33,742 bases of DNA from Paulinella micropora (Eukaryota > Cercozoa > Imbricatea > Euglyphida), in contig BJOX01000043.1 of assembly GCA_009731375.1 (NCBI GenBank), forward strand, positions 638,773-672,514, in the 5' to 3' direction. Positions 1-10,026 of this stretch are shown here, piece by piece. Under the pieces are notes generated by a model, which saw only the letters and a list, made by a program, of their open reading frames with translations, was not told the DNA's origin and did no database searches. The position numbers and the translations under genes were made by a program. Every line of letters begins with the position of its first letter. The stretch's first letter is position 1.

Positions 1-521
1 CAGATCGGACGGCGTGCCGCTGAAACTCCTTCCCCCACGTGGGTATAGAAGGCGCGAACCTAGCGGTACCTATAGGGTCTTACAGACAAGTATAGTAATC
101 CCAGCCGAAGCTGCTCAGTCAGAAAGCAACGGTGGAGGGTGTGAATGCATGGGGCAAGGCACGGCAACGCAGCAAGGCACTGGCAAGGCATTGGGACCGA
201 CTGAAGCCCCTCTCCAACGTGCGCTCATCATGTGTTCCAGTTAGGCAACCCCGAAGAAGCGAAGATAGGGAGGAGACAAAACCCAGATAGGATGAAGATA
301 GGATTAACATGAAGCCGAAATGGAGCCGAGTTGGAACAGGTCAACTCAGCCCCATCTCGGCTCAATGTGAATCCTATCTTCAACCCATCTCGGTACTGTT
401 TCCTCCGAATGCTCACCTCAACAAGATCACCAAACCGGAACTGGAAGCCCCCAGGCATTTACTCGGCAGGAAATTCGGCGAAAATGGGCTAACCAGGAAA
501 CCAGACCCAAACCAACAGCCA
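1..521. other. Non-repetitive flank before a gap; no gene recognised
   Basis: This mixed-composition sequence is not microsatellite. Short open frames exist (a 76-codon plus-strand frame at 14-244, and one from 309 running into the gap), but neither resembles a family I know. The only clear structure is the nested inverted repeat at 294-381, listed separately. It may be part of a dispersed repeat or of an intergenic region. Confidence 0.4.
294..381. repeat. Nested inverted repeat (cruciform-capable)
   Basis: The outer arms are perfect over 12 bp: GAAGATAGGATT at 294-305 and its reverse complement at 370-381. Pairing continues imperfectly inward through ACAT and GAAGCC/GAGCC. The inner arms are GAGCCGAG at 323-330 with CTCGGCTC at 356-363, and GAGTTG at 328-333 with CAACTC at 342-347, around an 8-base loop. 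The last two stems share three bases, so they are partly alternative. It may be the fold-back end of a mobile element or a structured RNA segment; nothing else supports either. Confidence 0.6.
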
Positions 522-945
522 NNNNNNNNNNNNNNNNNNNNNNNNNNNNNNNNNNNNNNNNNNNNNNNNNNNNNNNNNNNNNNNNNNNNNNNNNNNNNNN
601 NNNNNNNNNNNNNNNNNNNNNNNNNNNNNNNNNNNNNNNNNNNNNNNNNNNNNNNNNNNNNNNNNNNNNNNNNNNNNNNNNNNNNNNNNNNNNNNNNNNN
701 NNNNNNNNNNNNNNNNNNNNNNNNNNNNNNNNNNNNNNNNNNNNNNNNNNNNNNNNNNNNNNNNNNNNNNNNNNNNNNNNNNNNNNNNNNNNNNNNNNNN
801 NNNNNNNNNNNNNNNNNNNNNNNNNNNNNNNNNNNNNNNNNNNNNNNNNNNNNNNNNNNNNNNNNNNNNNNNNNNNNNNNNNNNNNNNNNNNNNNNNNNN
901 NNNNNNNNNNNNNNNNNNNNNNNNNNNNNNNNNNNNNNNNNNNNN
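522..945. other. Assembly gap (424 N)
   Basis: A run of N. The right edge resumes in ATAATAATAA, so a trinucleotide repeat probably lies in or beside the gap. Any frame drawn across it is artificial. Confidence 0.95.
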
Positions 946-1526
946 TAATAATAATAACCGTTACAATAATAAAAACTACATAACTGTTTGAATAATTTTG
1001 TGAAATTATAATTTTATGAAGTTAGTTGAAAATCTTTTGTTTTTTGTAATATATAAAATCGTAAGGATTCAAAACTTTTCATCCTCAGAAACCATCATCA
1101 TGACACTGCCGTGCCGGAAGTGTGGCGCCGCCACCATCTTCCACAGGAAAATTCAAGAAACTTGAATTTGAAGTTGAATTTCAACCAGAATATGAAGAAG
1201 TATAATAAAAATACTTCACATATTTACTTAATAAAGCAAAAGTTCTATTGAAATTTGAAAGTTCAAACAAAACGAAAATAACGCCTGGAAAAGTCGTGGC
1301 TGACAGAACCAAAACACATAAAACCAGTTAAAAACCGTTATAACATTATTAAATTTGAAAATTTTCAAAAGTTTTGTAAGCATACTGCACAATATTAGTC
1401 TTTGAAAAATAGTTAGAATCTTTCGTTTTCATTATCGTTTTTAGTTGAAAACCACATGTGAAGTTTTCAAGTAGTCAATACTTAGCTGAAATTAGCTTAC
1501 TAACCCGTCTAGCGTCATTCAAGTTA
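946..1526. other. AT-rich sequence, no gene seen
   Basis: AT-rich with many short TTGAA/TTCAA words and no convincing open frame. A short GC-richer patch lies near 1105-1140. It leads directly into the degenerate tandem repeat that follows. Confidence 0.4.
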
Positions 1527-2480
1527 GTGTAAAATAGTGTTTCCACACATGTTTTATGCTTCAAAAACATTGTAAATATCCTAAACAAGCAGCTAGTATT
1601 ACTATTATAATATTTCATGCACAGTTCAAGTAGTAGGTGAGTTTGTATAACGACTATAAGTGAGTGGCAAGTAATCTGAGTGTCACAGTGCTAGTGTAAA
1701 ACACGGTCACTCACTCTAAACTATAAGCTTCCGCACCGGTTTTTTGCTTCAAAAACATTATAAATATGCAGCGGCGGCGTAGTAAAAAAACTCGTATTAA
1801 TATAATTTTATGCATAGTTCAAGTAGGCAGTAAGTATGTATAACGAATACAAGTGAGTGGCAAGTGGTCTGAGTGTCACAGTGACCGTAGTGTAAAACAC
1901 TGTCACTCACTCTGAAATATAAGCTTCCGCACCGGTTTTTTGCTTCAAAAACATTGTAAATATGCTAAACAAACTAGTATTGAATATAACTTTCATGCTT
2001 TAACTGCTATATACGTCTGCAAAATCTGTATCATTTTTGTGAAATGTTACCGTTAAATTGAATTAATTTGAATTCTGGCTGCTAATCTAAAATCTGACCG
2101 CTAATCTGAAATCTGACCCTTAACTCAAATTTGATGGCTGAGTTTGACACTTGAATGTACCCAGTAATAGTGAACGGTATATAAAACACTGTCACTCCGA
2201 CTCTTAAATATAAGCTTCCGCACCGGTTTTATGCTTCAAAAATATTCTAAATATGCTAAACAAACTCGTACTAATATAATATACTAAACAAACTCGTACT
2301 AATATATCGTATATAGCCGTTAAATTGAACTGATTTGAATTCTGACCACTAATTCGAAATCTGACCGCTAATCTGAAATCTGGCCCTTAACTAAAATTCG
2401 ATGGCTAAGTTTGACACTTGAACGTACCCAGTAATAGTTCAAGTAGTCGGTGAGTATGTATAACGACTATGAGTGAGTGG
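1527..2480. repeat. Degenerate compound tandem repeat, AT-rich
   Basis: The block GCTTCAAAAACAT recurs in related form at 1558, 1746, 1942 and 2233, a spacing of 188, 196 and 291 bp. In three of the four copies it is preceded by TAAGCTTCCGCACCGGTTTT. Each unit also carries GTGTAAAACACTGTCACTC-like and AGTGAGTGGCAAGT-like segments. The longer last spacing holds a second repeated segment (CTGACCGCTAATCTGAAATC through CCCAGTAATAG) at about 2086-2170 and again at about 2342-2440. The units are clearly diverged, so this is an old array, possibly a satellite or LTR/UTR repeats of a decayed element. Confidence 0.75.
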
Positions 2481-3521
2481 CTTCCATCGGTACCAGTAGC
2501 CAACTTGAAAATTTATAGTCACATTTAAATTTGAATTTGAATTTGAAGTAATATCATTAGAATTTAATAAATTAAATATACATGCTTACGTTGGTTTTGA
2601 TGTAAAACAACATAAAAACAAAGAAAAATCAAGCTCAGGCAAGCCAAAACCACAGTCTAGCCACTGAGATATAGCTAACGGTTGAAAAACAGTTGTAACG
2701 CAGCTAGAAATTCAAATTTTTTAAAACTTTTTTGTTTAAAATAGTTAAAATACATTAAAACTGAGTCTTTCATTTTCATGCTACTCCCAGTGAGTCAATT
2801 TTGAAAACCTTTAGACTTAGCGTGCATGCCACGGTTAGCGTGCATTATATCAGGTCGTCATATAGTTAGGACAGTGACTTATCTGTTCATATGTAATTAC
2901 ATATGCCGGATTAAATATCCTACTATTGTAACAATCTGGAGTCGCTAATAAAATTAACAGTCACGGTATGAAAATTTTCCTAAGATTTTCGGAAATTTTC
3001 CGAGCAACAATGGTTGTCAAGAGAAAAAACACGGGTGGGGAATTTTTACTGATGTTTCCTGTGTGTATATGTTTTTTCATTGTTTTAGACGGTGCAGGCG
3101 TTGGATGGTTAATTACGTTTACAGTTAGTAATTGCTTTTATAAGCCTTGCCCGTGACCGGAAAGTATTTTATTAGTATAGTCGGATGATCGCCGTAGTTC
3201 AAGTCAATAAGTGTAACGGACTTGACTTGACAGTCTTTATCAAGTTGCATTCAGAATTAGACGGTGCACTGGTCACAGACCATTGAGCATCAGTTACAGT
3301 TGCGACTGCGCATTTTATTCAATTTCCGTTACTGTCTCTGAGTTGTCAGTTCTGCTCAGATTCTAGAGGCTTGCGGATTAAAGTGTGTTGATATTGAGCG
3401 TCGCGACTTCTAACGGAGTCTCTCAGCAAACCGGAGTGTCACCGTGGGCAGATGACTTGTGAAGTTCAAGTAAGGTATATACTAGATCCGTGAGTGACAG
3501 TGTAATTACCAATCAACGGTT
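2481..3521. other. AT-rich sequence, possible gene or element 5' flank
   Basis: This is non-repetitive AT-rich DNA upstream of the candidate ORF at 3656. It has short echoes of the preceding repeat, such as AGTTCAAGTCAATAAGTGTAACGG-like words near 3195 and GTGAAGTTCAAGTAAGG near 3460. A 62-codon frame at 2968-3156 with a hydrophobic middle is too short to support. I see no TATA box or splice pattern I would defend. Confidence 0.35.
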
Positions 3522-3655
3522 GTGAGCCGCTGGGAAAGCGATTTTCGGCACCATGCAAGTAGCATGAGACAGTTGACTCAGTGTCTCACACACAAGTGTT
3601 TAGCGGAAACAAAAATTATTTGCAAAGTTGCTGAAGTACTACCAGATAGAGGAGT

Positions 3656-4075
3656 ATGCATACTGCATACTACATTAACACAAGTCTCGGGGATATTCAT
3701 GATGCGTTTAAGGACCATAAAACAGCGAAAGCGAAATATGGATTCGATAGAGATCGCATGAGGAAGGCAGAAGAGATGGACGAACCGAGAGAGCCGCATG
3801 AGATTGACATACCAGAAGGAACAGACGATGAAGAAGAATTAACACAACAGAGACCCAGAGGCAGCAGAACACCAGAACAGAAGACAGAGAAGCCAGCTAA
3901 CTGGAAAGATCTCACTGTGACAAGGAACGAGAAGAAAGCATGGGAAGAGAAAGCAAGAAGAAAAAAGAGATTAATGACCAGAACACAGAAGGATGTCTAT
4001 CTGTTGAGGCCCGGAAGAGGAATTACAAGACAAAACAACAGTACCTGCATCTTCTTATTAAAAGTGTTTGCGTAA
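3656..4075 (+). CDS. Candidate charged ORF, function unknown
   Basis: This is a 139-codon frame from ATG to TAA. About residues 20-50 are basic and acidic with a K-Y-G-F-D-R-D-R-M stretch. Residues about 55-62 form an acidic D-D-E-E-E run, and residues about 75-115 are rich in K, R, E and T. The C-terminal part (LLKVFA) is not charged. It lies in the only long non-microsatellite block of the window, and a polyA signal follows 49 bp after the stop. It could be a terminal exon, the end of a retroelement gag-like protein, or chance. I do not recognise a domain. The upstream frame 3522-3761 overlaps in another phase, so a frameshifted older ORF is possible. Confidence 0.3.
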   Translation: MHTAYYINTSLGDIHDAFKDHKTAKAKYGFDRDRMRKAEEMDEPREPHEIDIPEGTDDEEELTQQRPRGSRTPEQKTEKPANWKDLTVTRNEKKAWEEKARRKKRLMTRTQKDVYLLRPGRGITRQNNSTCIFLLKVFA

Positions 4076-4123
4076 AATGTAACTTCCGAAGGCAAACCCG
4101 CCACAAGCGTTGCGTCGCAGCTG

Positions 4124-4129
4124 AATAAA
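4124..4129 (+). terminator. Candidate polyadenylation signal AATAAA
   Basis: A canonical AATAAA lies 49 bp after the stop of the candidate ORF ending at 4075. In AT-rich DNA this hexamer is common by chance, so the value is in the pairing with the ORF. Confidence 0.35.
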
Positions 4130-4330
4130 GTAATTACTTTAATGATAAACAACTGACTTTAATCTTCTTGCAATACCGGTCACAGTTTTAACTGTTTTAA
4201 TTTGAAGTCGCCCTGTGAAAAAAACTCCGACCACAGAATGTGTAATATTAATAATTTCAACTTGCTAGTGACCGTCCTACCAGGGTCTAAGCCTGGAGGA
4301 GGATGAGGAGGAGGAGGAGACGATCAACCA

Positions 4331-4415
4331 GAAGAAGAAGAAGAAGAAGAAGAAGAAGAAGAAGAAGAAGAAGAAGAAGAAGAAGAAGAAGAAGAAGAAG
4401 AAGAAGAAGAAGAAA
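4331..4415. repeat. (GAA)n microsatellite
   Basis: Almost pure GAA/AAG repeat of about 28 units. The purine-only strand is of the type known to form triplex (H-DNA). Confidence 0.95.
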
Positions 4416-4633
4416 ACGGATCAGTGTGTGTGTCGCTATGCGCCACCAATGAATCGCCATTACTGGTGTGGGGGCTCTTAAACTTTGCCACTAGAGGGCC
4501 GATATTACCGGCGTGCGGTTTGCTCGACGCCACCGGAGGGGTGTTATCACTGGTTTGGGGTGTGGAAGGGTTAGGGTTAAAGTTAGGGTTAGGGTGGACA
4601 ACACGTTGCTTGTGGAAACGAGTGAATGTAGAT
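4416..4633. other. Short unique segment between microsatellites
   Basis: This is mixed sequence between (GAA)n and (AGT)n holding the telomere-like block at 4568-4594. Reading frames through it on both strands are continuous only because the flanking trinucleotide repeats have no stops. Confidence 0.5.
4568..4594 (+). repeat. Short interstitial TTAGGG-type telomere-like block
   Basis: GGG is followed by TTAGGG, TTAAAG, TTAGGG and TTAGGG. Four hexamers, one mutated, make 27 bp. This is the telomere motif of animals and several other eukaryotes. The block is internal and too short to mark a chromosome end. Confidence 0.7.

Positions 4634-4710
<77 letters not shown>
4634..4710. repeat. (TAG)n microsatellite
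   Basis: Pure GTA/TAG trinucleotide repeat of about 25 units, followed by a purine-rich tract. Confidence 0.95.
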
Positions 4711-4711
<1 letters not shown>

Positions 4712-4735
4712 ATGTGAGGAGAAGAAAGGTGAGTA

Positions 4736-4823
4736 GAGGGGGAGGAAAGGTGAGTAGAGGGGGAGGAGGAGGAGGAGGAGGAGGAAGAGGAGGAGGAGGA
4801 GGAGGAGGAAGAGGAGGAGGAGG
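4736..4823. repeat. GGA-rich purine tract
   Basis: (GGA)n with GGAA variants and an internal repeat of GTGAGTAGAGGGGGAGG (4729 and 4750). (GGA)n is a known G-quadruplex former; all guanines are on the plus strand. Confidence 0.85.
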
Positions 4824-4862
4824 TAAAGCGCCTATAGATATATACAAATACATAAATTATTG

Positions 4863-5262
4863 GATACATACATACATACATAGATACATACATAGATACA
4901 TGCATGCATACATACATACATACATACATACATACATACATAAATACATACATACATATATACATGCATACATACATACATACATACATACATACATACG
5001 ACATACGTACATACGTACACACACACACACATACATACACACATACGACATACGTACATACATACATACATACACACATACATACAACATACATACATAC
5101 ATACATACATACATACATACATACATACATACATACATACATACACACATACATACATACATACATACGTACATACGTACATACGTACGGACCTAGGACG
5201 TACGTACATACGCACGTACGTGGGTACGTACGTACGTACGTGGGTACGTACGTACGTACATA
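4863..5262. repeat. (ATAC)n microsatellite with ATACGT variants
   Basis: Tetranucleotide ATAC/CATA with ACAC runs near 5020 and (GTAC)n-rich variants at 5165-5260, where self-complementary ACGTACGT words dominate. Long frames through it (Y-I-H-T and M-Y-V-C peptides) are repeat artefacts. Confidence 0.95.
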
Positions 5263-5484
5263 CATAAGATAACATAAGATAACATAAGAAAACATAAGAA
5301 AACATAAGATAACACAACATACACAACATAACACAACATAACACAACATAACACAGCATCACATAACATCACATAACATCACATCACATCACATCACATC
5401 ACATCACATCACATCACATCACATTACATTACATTACATTACATTACATAACATACATAGCATACATACATACATACATAAAAT
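5263..5484. repeat. Mixed 5- and 10-bp repeats (AAGATAACAT, CATCA, CATTA)
   Basis: The unit changes in order: ATAAGATAAC decamers, then AACACAACAT words, then (CATCA)n at about 5365-5422, then (CATTA)n to about 5446, ending in CATA repeats. Each step differs from the previous unit by one or two bases. Confidence 0.85.
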
Positions 5485-5784
5485 ATACTTATATGTACAT
5501 ATGCATATACCCGGGGGACATTGCTAGTGGCCGCGTAGGAGAAATAACACCATTCAACACCTGAACGAACATACATACATACAATCAAGTGAGACGGGAG
5601 GCGAAGGCAGCGAAAATTTCGCGGATTTTCCGGTGGTTTCCCGGAGGCTACCAACTTTGCGGTAAAATTTGTCGCTAATGCGGTGAAATTTGTTTCTAGG
5701 CAAGGTTCCAAAAATATTGTTCCTGCCAAATTTTGCGGAAAACACGATGAAAATTTTTGTCGCTCGTGGCAAGCATATGGTCCG
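5485..5784. other. Unique island, possible mobile element fragment
   Basis: About 300 bp of non-microsatellite DNA. It contains TGCGGTAAAATTTGTCGC at about 5658 and a related TGCGGTGAAATTTGTTTC 24 bp later, with a third weaker copy near 5735. The words GGTTTCCCGG and GCGGATTTTCCGG give it a character similar to the islands at 7885-8060 and 15650-15770. No frame with family resemblance was found. Confidence 0.45.
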
Positions 5785-5912
5785 AATGTGTGTGTGTGTG
5801 TGTGTATGTATGTGTGGTGTTGTCTGTGGAGAGAGAGAGAGAGAGAGAGACTATCTACGAATATATTTTGTATATATAAAATATATATATATATATATAA
5901 TATTGATGAATG
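5785..5912. repeat. (GT)n, (GA)n and (AT)n tracts
   Basis: Three short dinucleotide tracts follow one another: GT at 5787-5818, GA at 5829-5850 and AT at about 5873-5900. Confidence 0.9.
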
Positions 5913-5949
5913 CATACCTGGTCCAGGTTGAACGCTGCGTCCAGAGCTA

Positions 5950-6093
5950 CATACATACATACATATATACATACATACATACATACATACATACGTACAT
6001 ACATACATGCATGGTCTGGTCCAGCTTAGTGGTGCAACCATTTGGGTATATACATACATACATACATACATACATACATACATACATAACATT
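5950..6093. repeat. (CATA)n around an inverted copy of the 13-kb island
   Basis: The CATA repeat is interrupted at 6011-6051 by a segment that is the reverse complement of the island at about 13035-13080 (ATGGTTGCACCACTAAGC in the other orientation). This links two arrays 7 kb apart in opposite orientation. Confidence 0.85.
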
Positions 6094-7465
6094 AGAGTAC
6101 ATTACAGTACATTACAGTACAGTACATTACAGTACATTACAGTACAGTACAGTACAGTACTTTGTATTACATTACATTACATTACAGTACAGTACATTAC
6201 AGTACATACATACATACATACATACATACATAACATTAGAGTACATTACAGTACAGTACAGTACAGTACTTTGTATTACATTACATTACATTACAGTACA
6301 TTACATTACAGTACATTACATTACATTACAGTACAGTACAGTACATTACAGTACATTACATTACAGTACATTACATTACATTACATTACAGTACATTACA
6401 TTACAGTACAGCACAGTACATTACATTACAGTACAGTACATTACAGTACAGTACAGTACATTACAGTACAGTACAGTACAGTACAGTACAGTACAGTACA
6501 GTACAGTACATTACAGTACAGTACAGTACATTACAGTACAGTACATTACAGTACAGTACATTACAGTACAGTACATTACATTACATTACAGTACAGTACA
6601 GTACAGTACAATACAGTACAGTACAGTATAGTACAGTACCGTACCGTACATACAGCACAGCACAGCACAGCACAGCGCAGCACAGCACAGCGCAGCACAG
6701 CACAGCGCAGCACAGCACAGTACAGCACAGCACAGCACAGCACAATACAGCACAATACAGCACAGTACAGCACAGTACAGCACAGCACAGCACAGCACAA
6801 TACAGTACAGCACAGCACAGCACAGTACAATACAGTACAATACAGTACAGCACAGTACAATACAGTACAGTACAGCACAGCACAGCACAGCACAGCACAG
6901 CACAATACAGCACAGTACAGTACAGTACAGCACAGCACAGTACAGTACAGTACAGCGCAGTACAATACAGTACAGTACAGTACAGCACAGCACAGCACAG
7001 CACAGTACAGTACAATACAGCACAGCACAGTACAGCACAGCACAGTACAGCACAGTACAGTACAGTACAATACAGTACAATACAGTACAGCACAGCACAG
7101 CACAGCACAGCACAGTACAGCACAGCACAGCACAGCACAGCACAGCACAGCACAGTACAATACAGCACAGCACAGCACAGCACAGCACAGCACAGCACAG
7201 CACAGCACAGCACAGCACAGCACAGCACAGCACAGCACAGCACAGCACAGCACAGCACAGCACAGTACAACACAGCACAGCACAGCACAGCACAGCACAG
7301 CACAGTACAATACAATACAACACAGCACAGCACAGCACAGTACAATACAATACAGCACAGCACAGCACAGCAGTACAGTACAGCACAGTATAGCACAGTT
7401 CAGTACAGTGCAGTACAGTACAGTACAGTACAGTAGATTACATTACATTACATTACATTACATTT
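6094..7465. repeat. Pentanucleotide variant array (ACATT/ACAGT/ACAGC/ACAAT)
   Basis: About 1.37 kb of 5-bp units, interrupted once by CATA repeats at about 6205-6232. The left third mixes ACATT and ACAGT; the right part mixes ACAGT, ACAGC and ACAAT, with runs of ACAGC near 7100-7300. A segment containing GTACTTTGTATTAC occurs at about 6157 and again at 6266, showing a block duplication. All frames are open for long distances because no unit creates a stop, so the long ORFs on both strands are spurious. Confidence 0.95.
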
Positions 7466-7680
7466 ACATTTACATTACAGTACAGTACATTACAGCACAC
7501 TGCAGTACATGAAAACATGACATAACATTCCATTAAAATACAATACATAACAATACACATATGCACACACGTTATACATTACACCACAACGTAATTTACA
7601 TACAAATACATCACTTTACCTAACAGAGCATGCAAAGCATCTCGAAGAGTCAAATCACTCTGCGTACACAAAATCCATCA
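7466..7680. other. Low-complexity transition, no gene seen
   Basis: CA-rich sequence leads out of the pentamer array. The last 56 bp (7625-7680, from AGAGCATGCAAA to AAATCCATC) recur imperfectly at 7831-7887 on the far side of the GT/GA tracts. Confidence 0.5.
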
Positions 7681-7781
7681 GTGTGTGTGTGTGTCTGTGT
7701 GTGTGTGTATGTGTATGTCTAGAGCTAAGAGAAAGAGAGAGAGAGAGAGAGAGAGGAGTGCGTGTGTGTGTGTCTAGAGCT

Positions 7782-7820
<39 letters not shown>

Positions 7821-7834
7821 TAAGAGAGAGAGAG
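7681..7834. repeat. (GT)n and (GA)n with three TAGAGCTAAG seeds
   Basis: GT and GA dinucleotide tracts are punctuated by TAGAGCTAAG at about 7720, 7775 and 7815. The tracts are thus a small tandem duplication with the decamer as the marker of each unit. Confidence 0.85.
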
Positions 7835-7884
7835 CATGCAAAACAACACAAACACTCAATACCTTTGCATGCACACGCAATCCA

Positions 7885-8130
7885 TCTAAGGAAATGGTAA
7901 ATTTTTTTGGCCAGAACAACATTATCCCGTAATAAGGGTACACTTGTTATTCAAAGTTGTGAAGAACTTCGGCCAGCCGGTAATTACGGTACATTTCTTG
8001 TCCACAAACAAAAGTTTAGCCCAAAATTCCCCGTATTTACGGTTGGCCGAAAGGTAAGGTGGCAGAAATTTTTCACTCGACCTTGTGTGTGTATGCGTGT
8101 TTTATTTCCAGATGTGTAACAAACAATACG
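7885..8130. other. Unique island with imperfect hairpin
   Basis: About 245 bp of non-microsatellite DNA. It contains the inverted repeat at 7968-8051 and a related half-site (TTTGGCCAGAAC...CCGTAATAAGGGTAC) just upstream at about 7905-7940. It could be a fragment of a MITE or fold-back element. Confidence 0.45.
7968..8051. repeat. Imperfect inverted repeat, 22-bp arms
   Basis: The left arm at 7968-7989 reads TTCGGCCAGCCGG then TAATTACGG. The right arm at 8031-8051, reverse complemented, reads TTCGGCCAACCG then TAAATACGG. The arms match at all but about three positions, around a 41-base loop. Confidence 0.7.
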
Positions 8131-8139
8131 ACTAGAAGT

Positions 8140-8380
8140 GCTCTGGTATTTCTATCTCTATCTCTACATCTATATCTATACCTATACCTATATCTATACC
8201 TATATCTATATCTATATCTATATCTATATCTATATCTATATCTATATCTATATCTATATCTCTATATCTATATGTATATCTATATGTATATGTATATCTA
8301 TATCTATATCTATCTATATCTATATCTATATCTATATCTATATCTATATCTATATCTATATCTACATCTATATCTATATA
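8140..8380. repeat. (ATCTAT)n hexanucleotide array
   Basis: Hexamer repeat with ATACCT and ATGTAT variants. It shares its unit with the larger array at 19.5-21.0 kb. Confidence 0.95.
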
Positions 8381-8410
8381 TGGACTATGCGAGATTGTGT
8401 TGGCGTGTGA

Positions 8411-8412
8411 GC

Positions 8413-8497
<85 letters not shown>

Positions 8498-8588
8498 TGA
8501 ATATAGATAGATAGATGGACAGACGGATAGATAAATAGATAGATAGATAGATAGATGGATAGATAGATAGATGGATAGACAGACAGAC

Positions 8589-8670
<82 letters not shown>

Positions 8671-8783
8671 CTAGCATGTGTTGTGAATGCGCGCTCGTGT
8701 GTGTGTGTGTGCCAGTGTGTAGATAGATAGACAGACAGATAGACAGATAGATAGACAGACATATAGATAGTTAGATAGATAGT

Positions 8784-8834
<51 letters not shown>
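8411..8834. repeat. (GATA)n microsatellite
   Basis: GATA array with GGACAGAC variants, interrupted by a short (GT)n segment at about 8670-8718. It is preceded by ATCTAT-type repeats on the same strand, so the strand polarity of the repeat flips near 8385-8410. Confidence 0.95.
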
Positions 8835-8836
<2 letters not shown>

Positions 8837-8900
8837 CTACCTCGAGTTTGGCGCATAGAGATTGTACATCCCACTCTAATAAGACACAGGCTTCCTATTA

Positions 8901-10026
8901 TCATCATTCACCATTGTTCGTCATCGTTCGTCATCGTTCATCATCGTTCGTCATCGCTCGTCGTCATTCATGATCGTTCGTCATCATTGTTCATCATCGT
9001 TCATCATCGTTCATCATCATTCAGAATTGTTCATCATCATTCACCATCATTCTTCATCATCGTTCATCATCGTTCATCATCGTTCATCATCGTTCGTCAT
9101 CGTTCATCATCATCGTTCATCATCGTTCATCATCGTTCATCATCGTTCATCATCGTTCATCATCGTTCATCATCGTTCATCATCGTTCATCATCGTTCGT
9201 CATCGTTCGTCATCGTTCGTCATCGTTCGTCATCGTTCATCATCGTTCATCATCGTTCATCATCGTTCATCATCGTTCATCATCGTTCTTCATCATCGTT
9301 CATCATCGTTCATCATCGTTCATTATCGTTCGTCATCGTTCGTCATCGTTCGTCATCGTTCGTCATCGTTCGTCATCGTTCGTCATCGTTCGTCATCGTT
9401 CATCATCATCGTTTGTCATCGTTTGTCATCGTTCATCATCGTTCGTCATCGTTCATCATCGTTCATCATCGTTCATCATCGTTCATCATCGTTCATCATC
9501 GTTCATCATCGTTCATTATCGTTTTTCATCATCGTTCATCATCGTTCATCATCGTTCATCATCGTTCATCATCGTTCATCATCGTTCGTCATCGTTCGTC
9601 ATCGTTCGTCATCGTTCATCATCATCGTTTGTTATCGTTCATCATCTTCATCATCGTTCATCATCATCGTTCATCATCATCGTTCATCATCGTTCACATC
9701 GTTCATCATCGTTCGTCATCGTTCATCATCATCGTTCATCATCGTTCATCACCATCGTTCATCATCGTTCATCATCGTTCATCATCGTTCATCATCGTTC
9801 ATCATCGATCATCATCGTTCATCATCGTTCATTATCATAGTTCATCATCGTTCGTCATCGTTCATCATCATAGTTCATCATCGTTCATCATCGTTCATCA
9901 TCGTTCATCATCGTTCATCGTTCATCATCGCATCGGTCATCATCGGTCATCATCGTTCATCATCGTTCATCATCGTTCATCATCGTTCATCATCGTTCAT
10001 CATCGTTCATCATCGTTCATCATCGT
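8901..10026. repeat. 10-bp minisatellite GTTCATCATC
   Basis: About 110 units of GTTCATCATC, with GTTCGTCATC the commonest variant, occurring in runs (9195-9235, 9325-9395, 9585-9615). Occasional 13-bp units carry an extra CAT. With no stop codon in the unit, two plus-strand frames of about 355 codons run through it, giving S-S-F-I-I-V-H-H-R peptides. There is no reason to treat these as genes. Confidence 0.95.

Noticed and set aside
309-983. 224-codon frame starting at 309
   Set aside because: Most of it is the N gap; only about 70 codons are real sequence and they show no family resemblance.
2968-3156. 62-codon frame with a hydrophobic segment suggesting a small membrane protein
   Set aside because: Too short, in AT-rich DNA with no supporting signal or family match.
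4568-4594. A chromosome end
   Set aside because: Only four hexamers, one mutated, with long sequence on both sides.
6007-7512. 501-codon open frame on the plus strand and 260-271-codon frames on the minus strand
   Set aside because: They are direct translations of the pentanucleotide array, whose units contain no stop in any of these frames. No start context or non-repeat domain exists.
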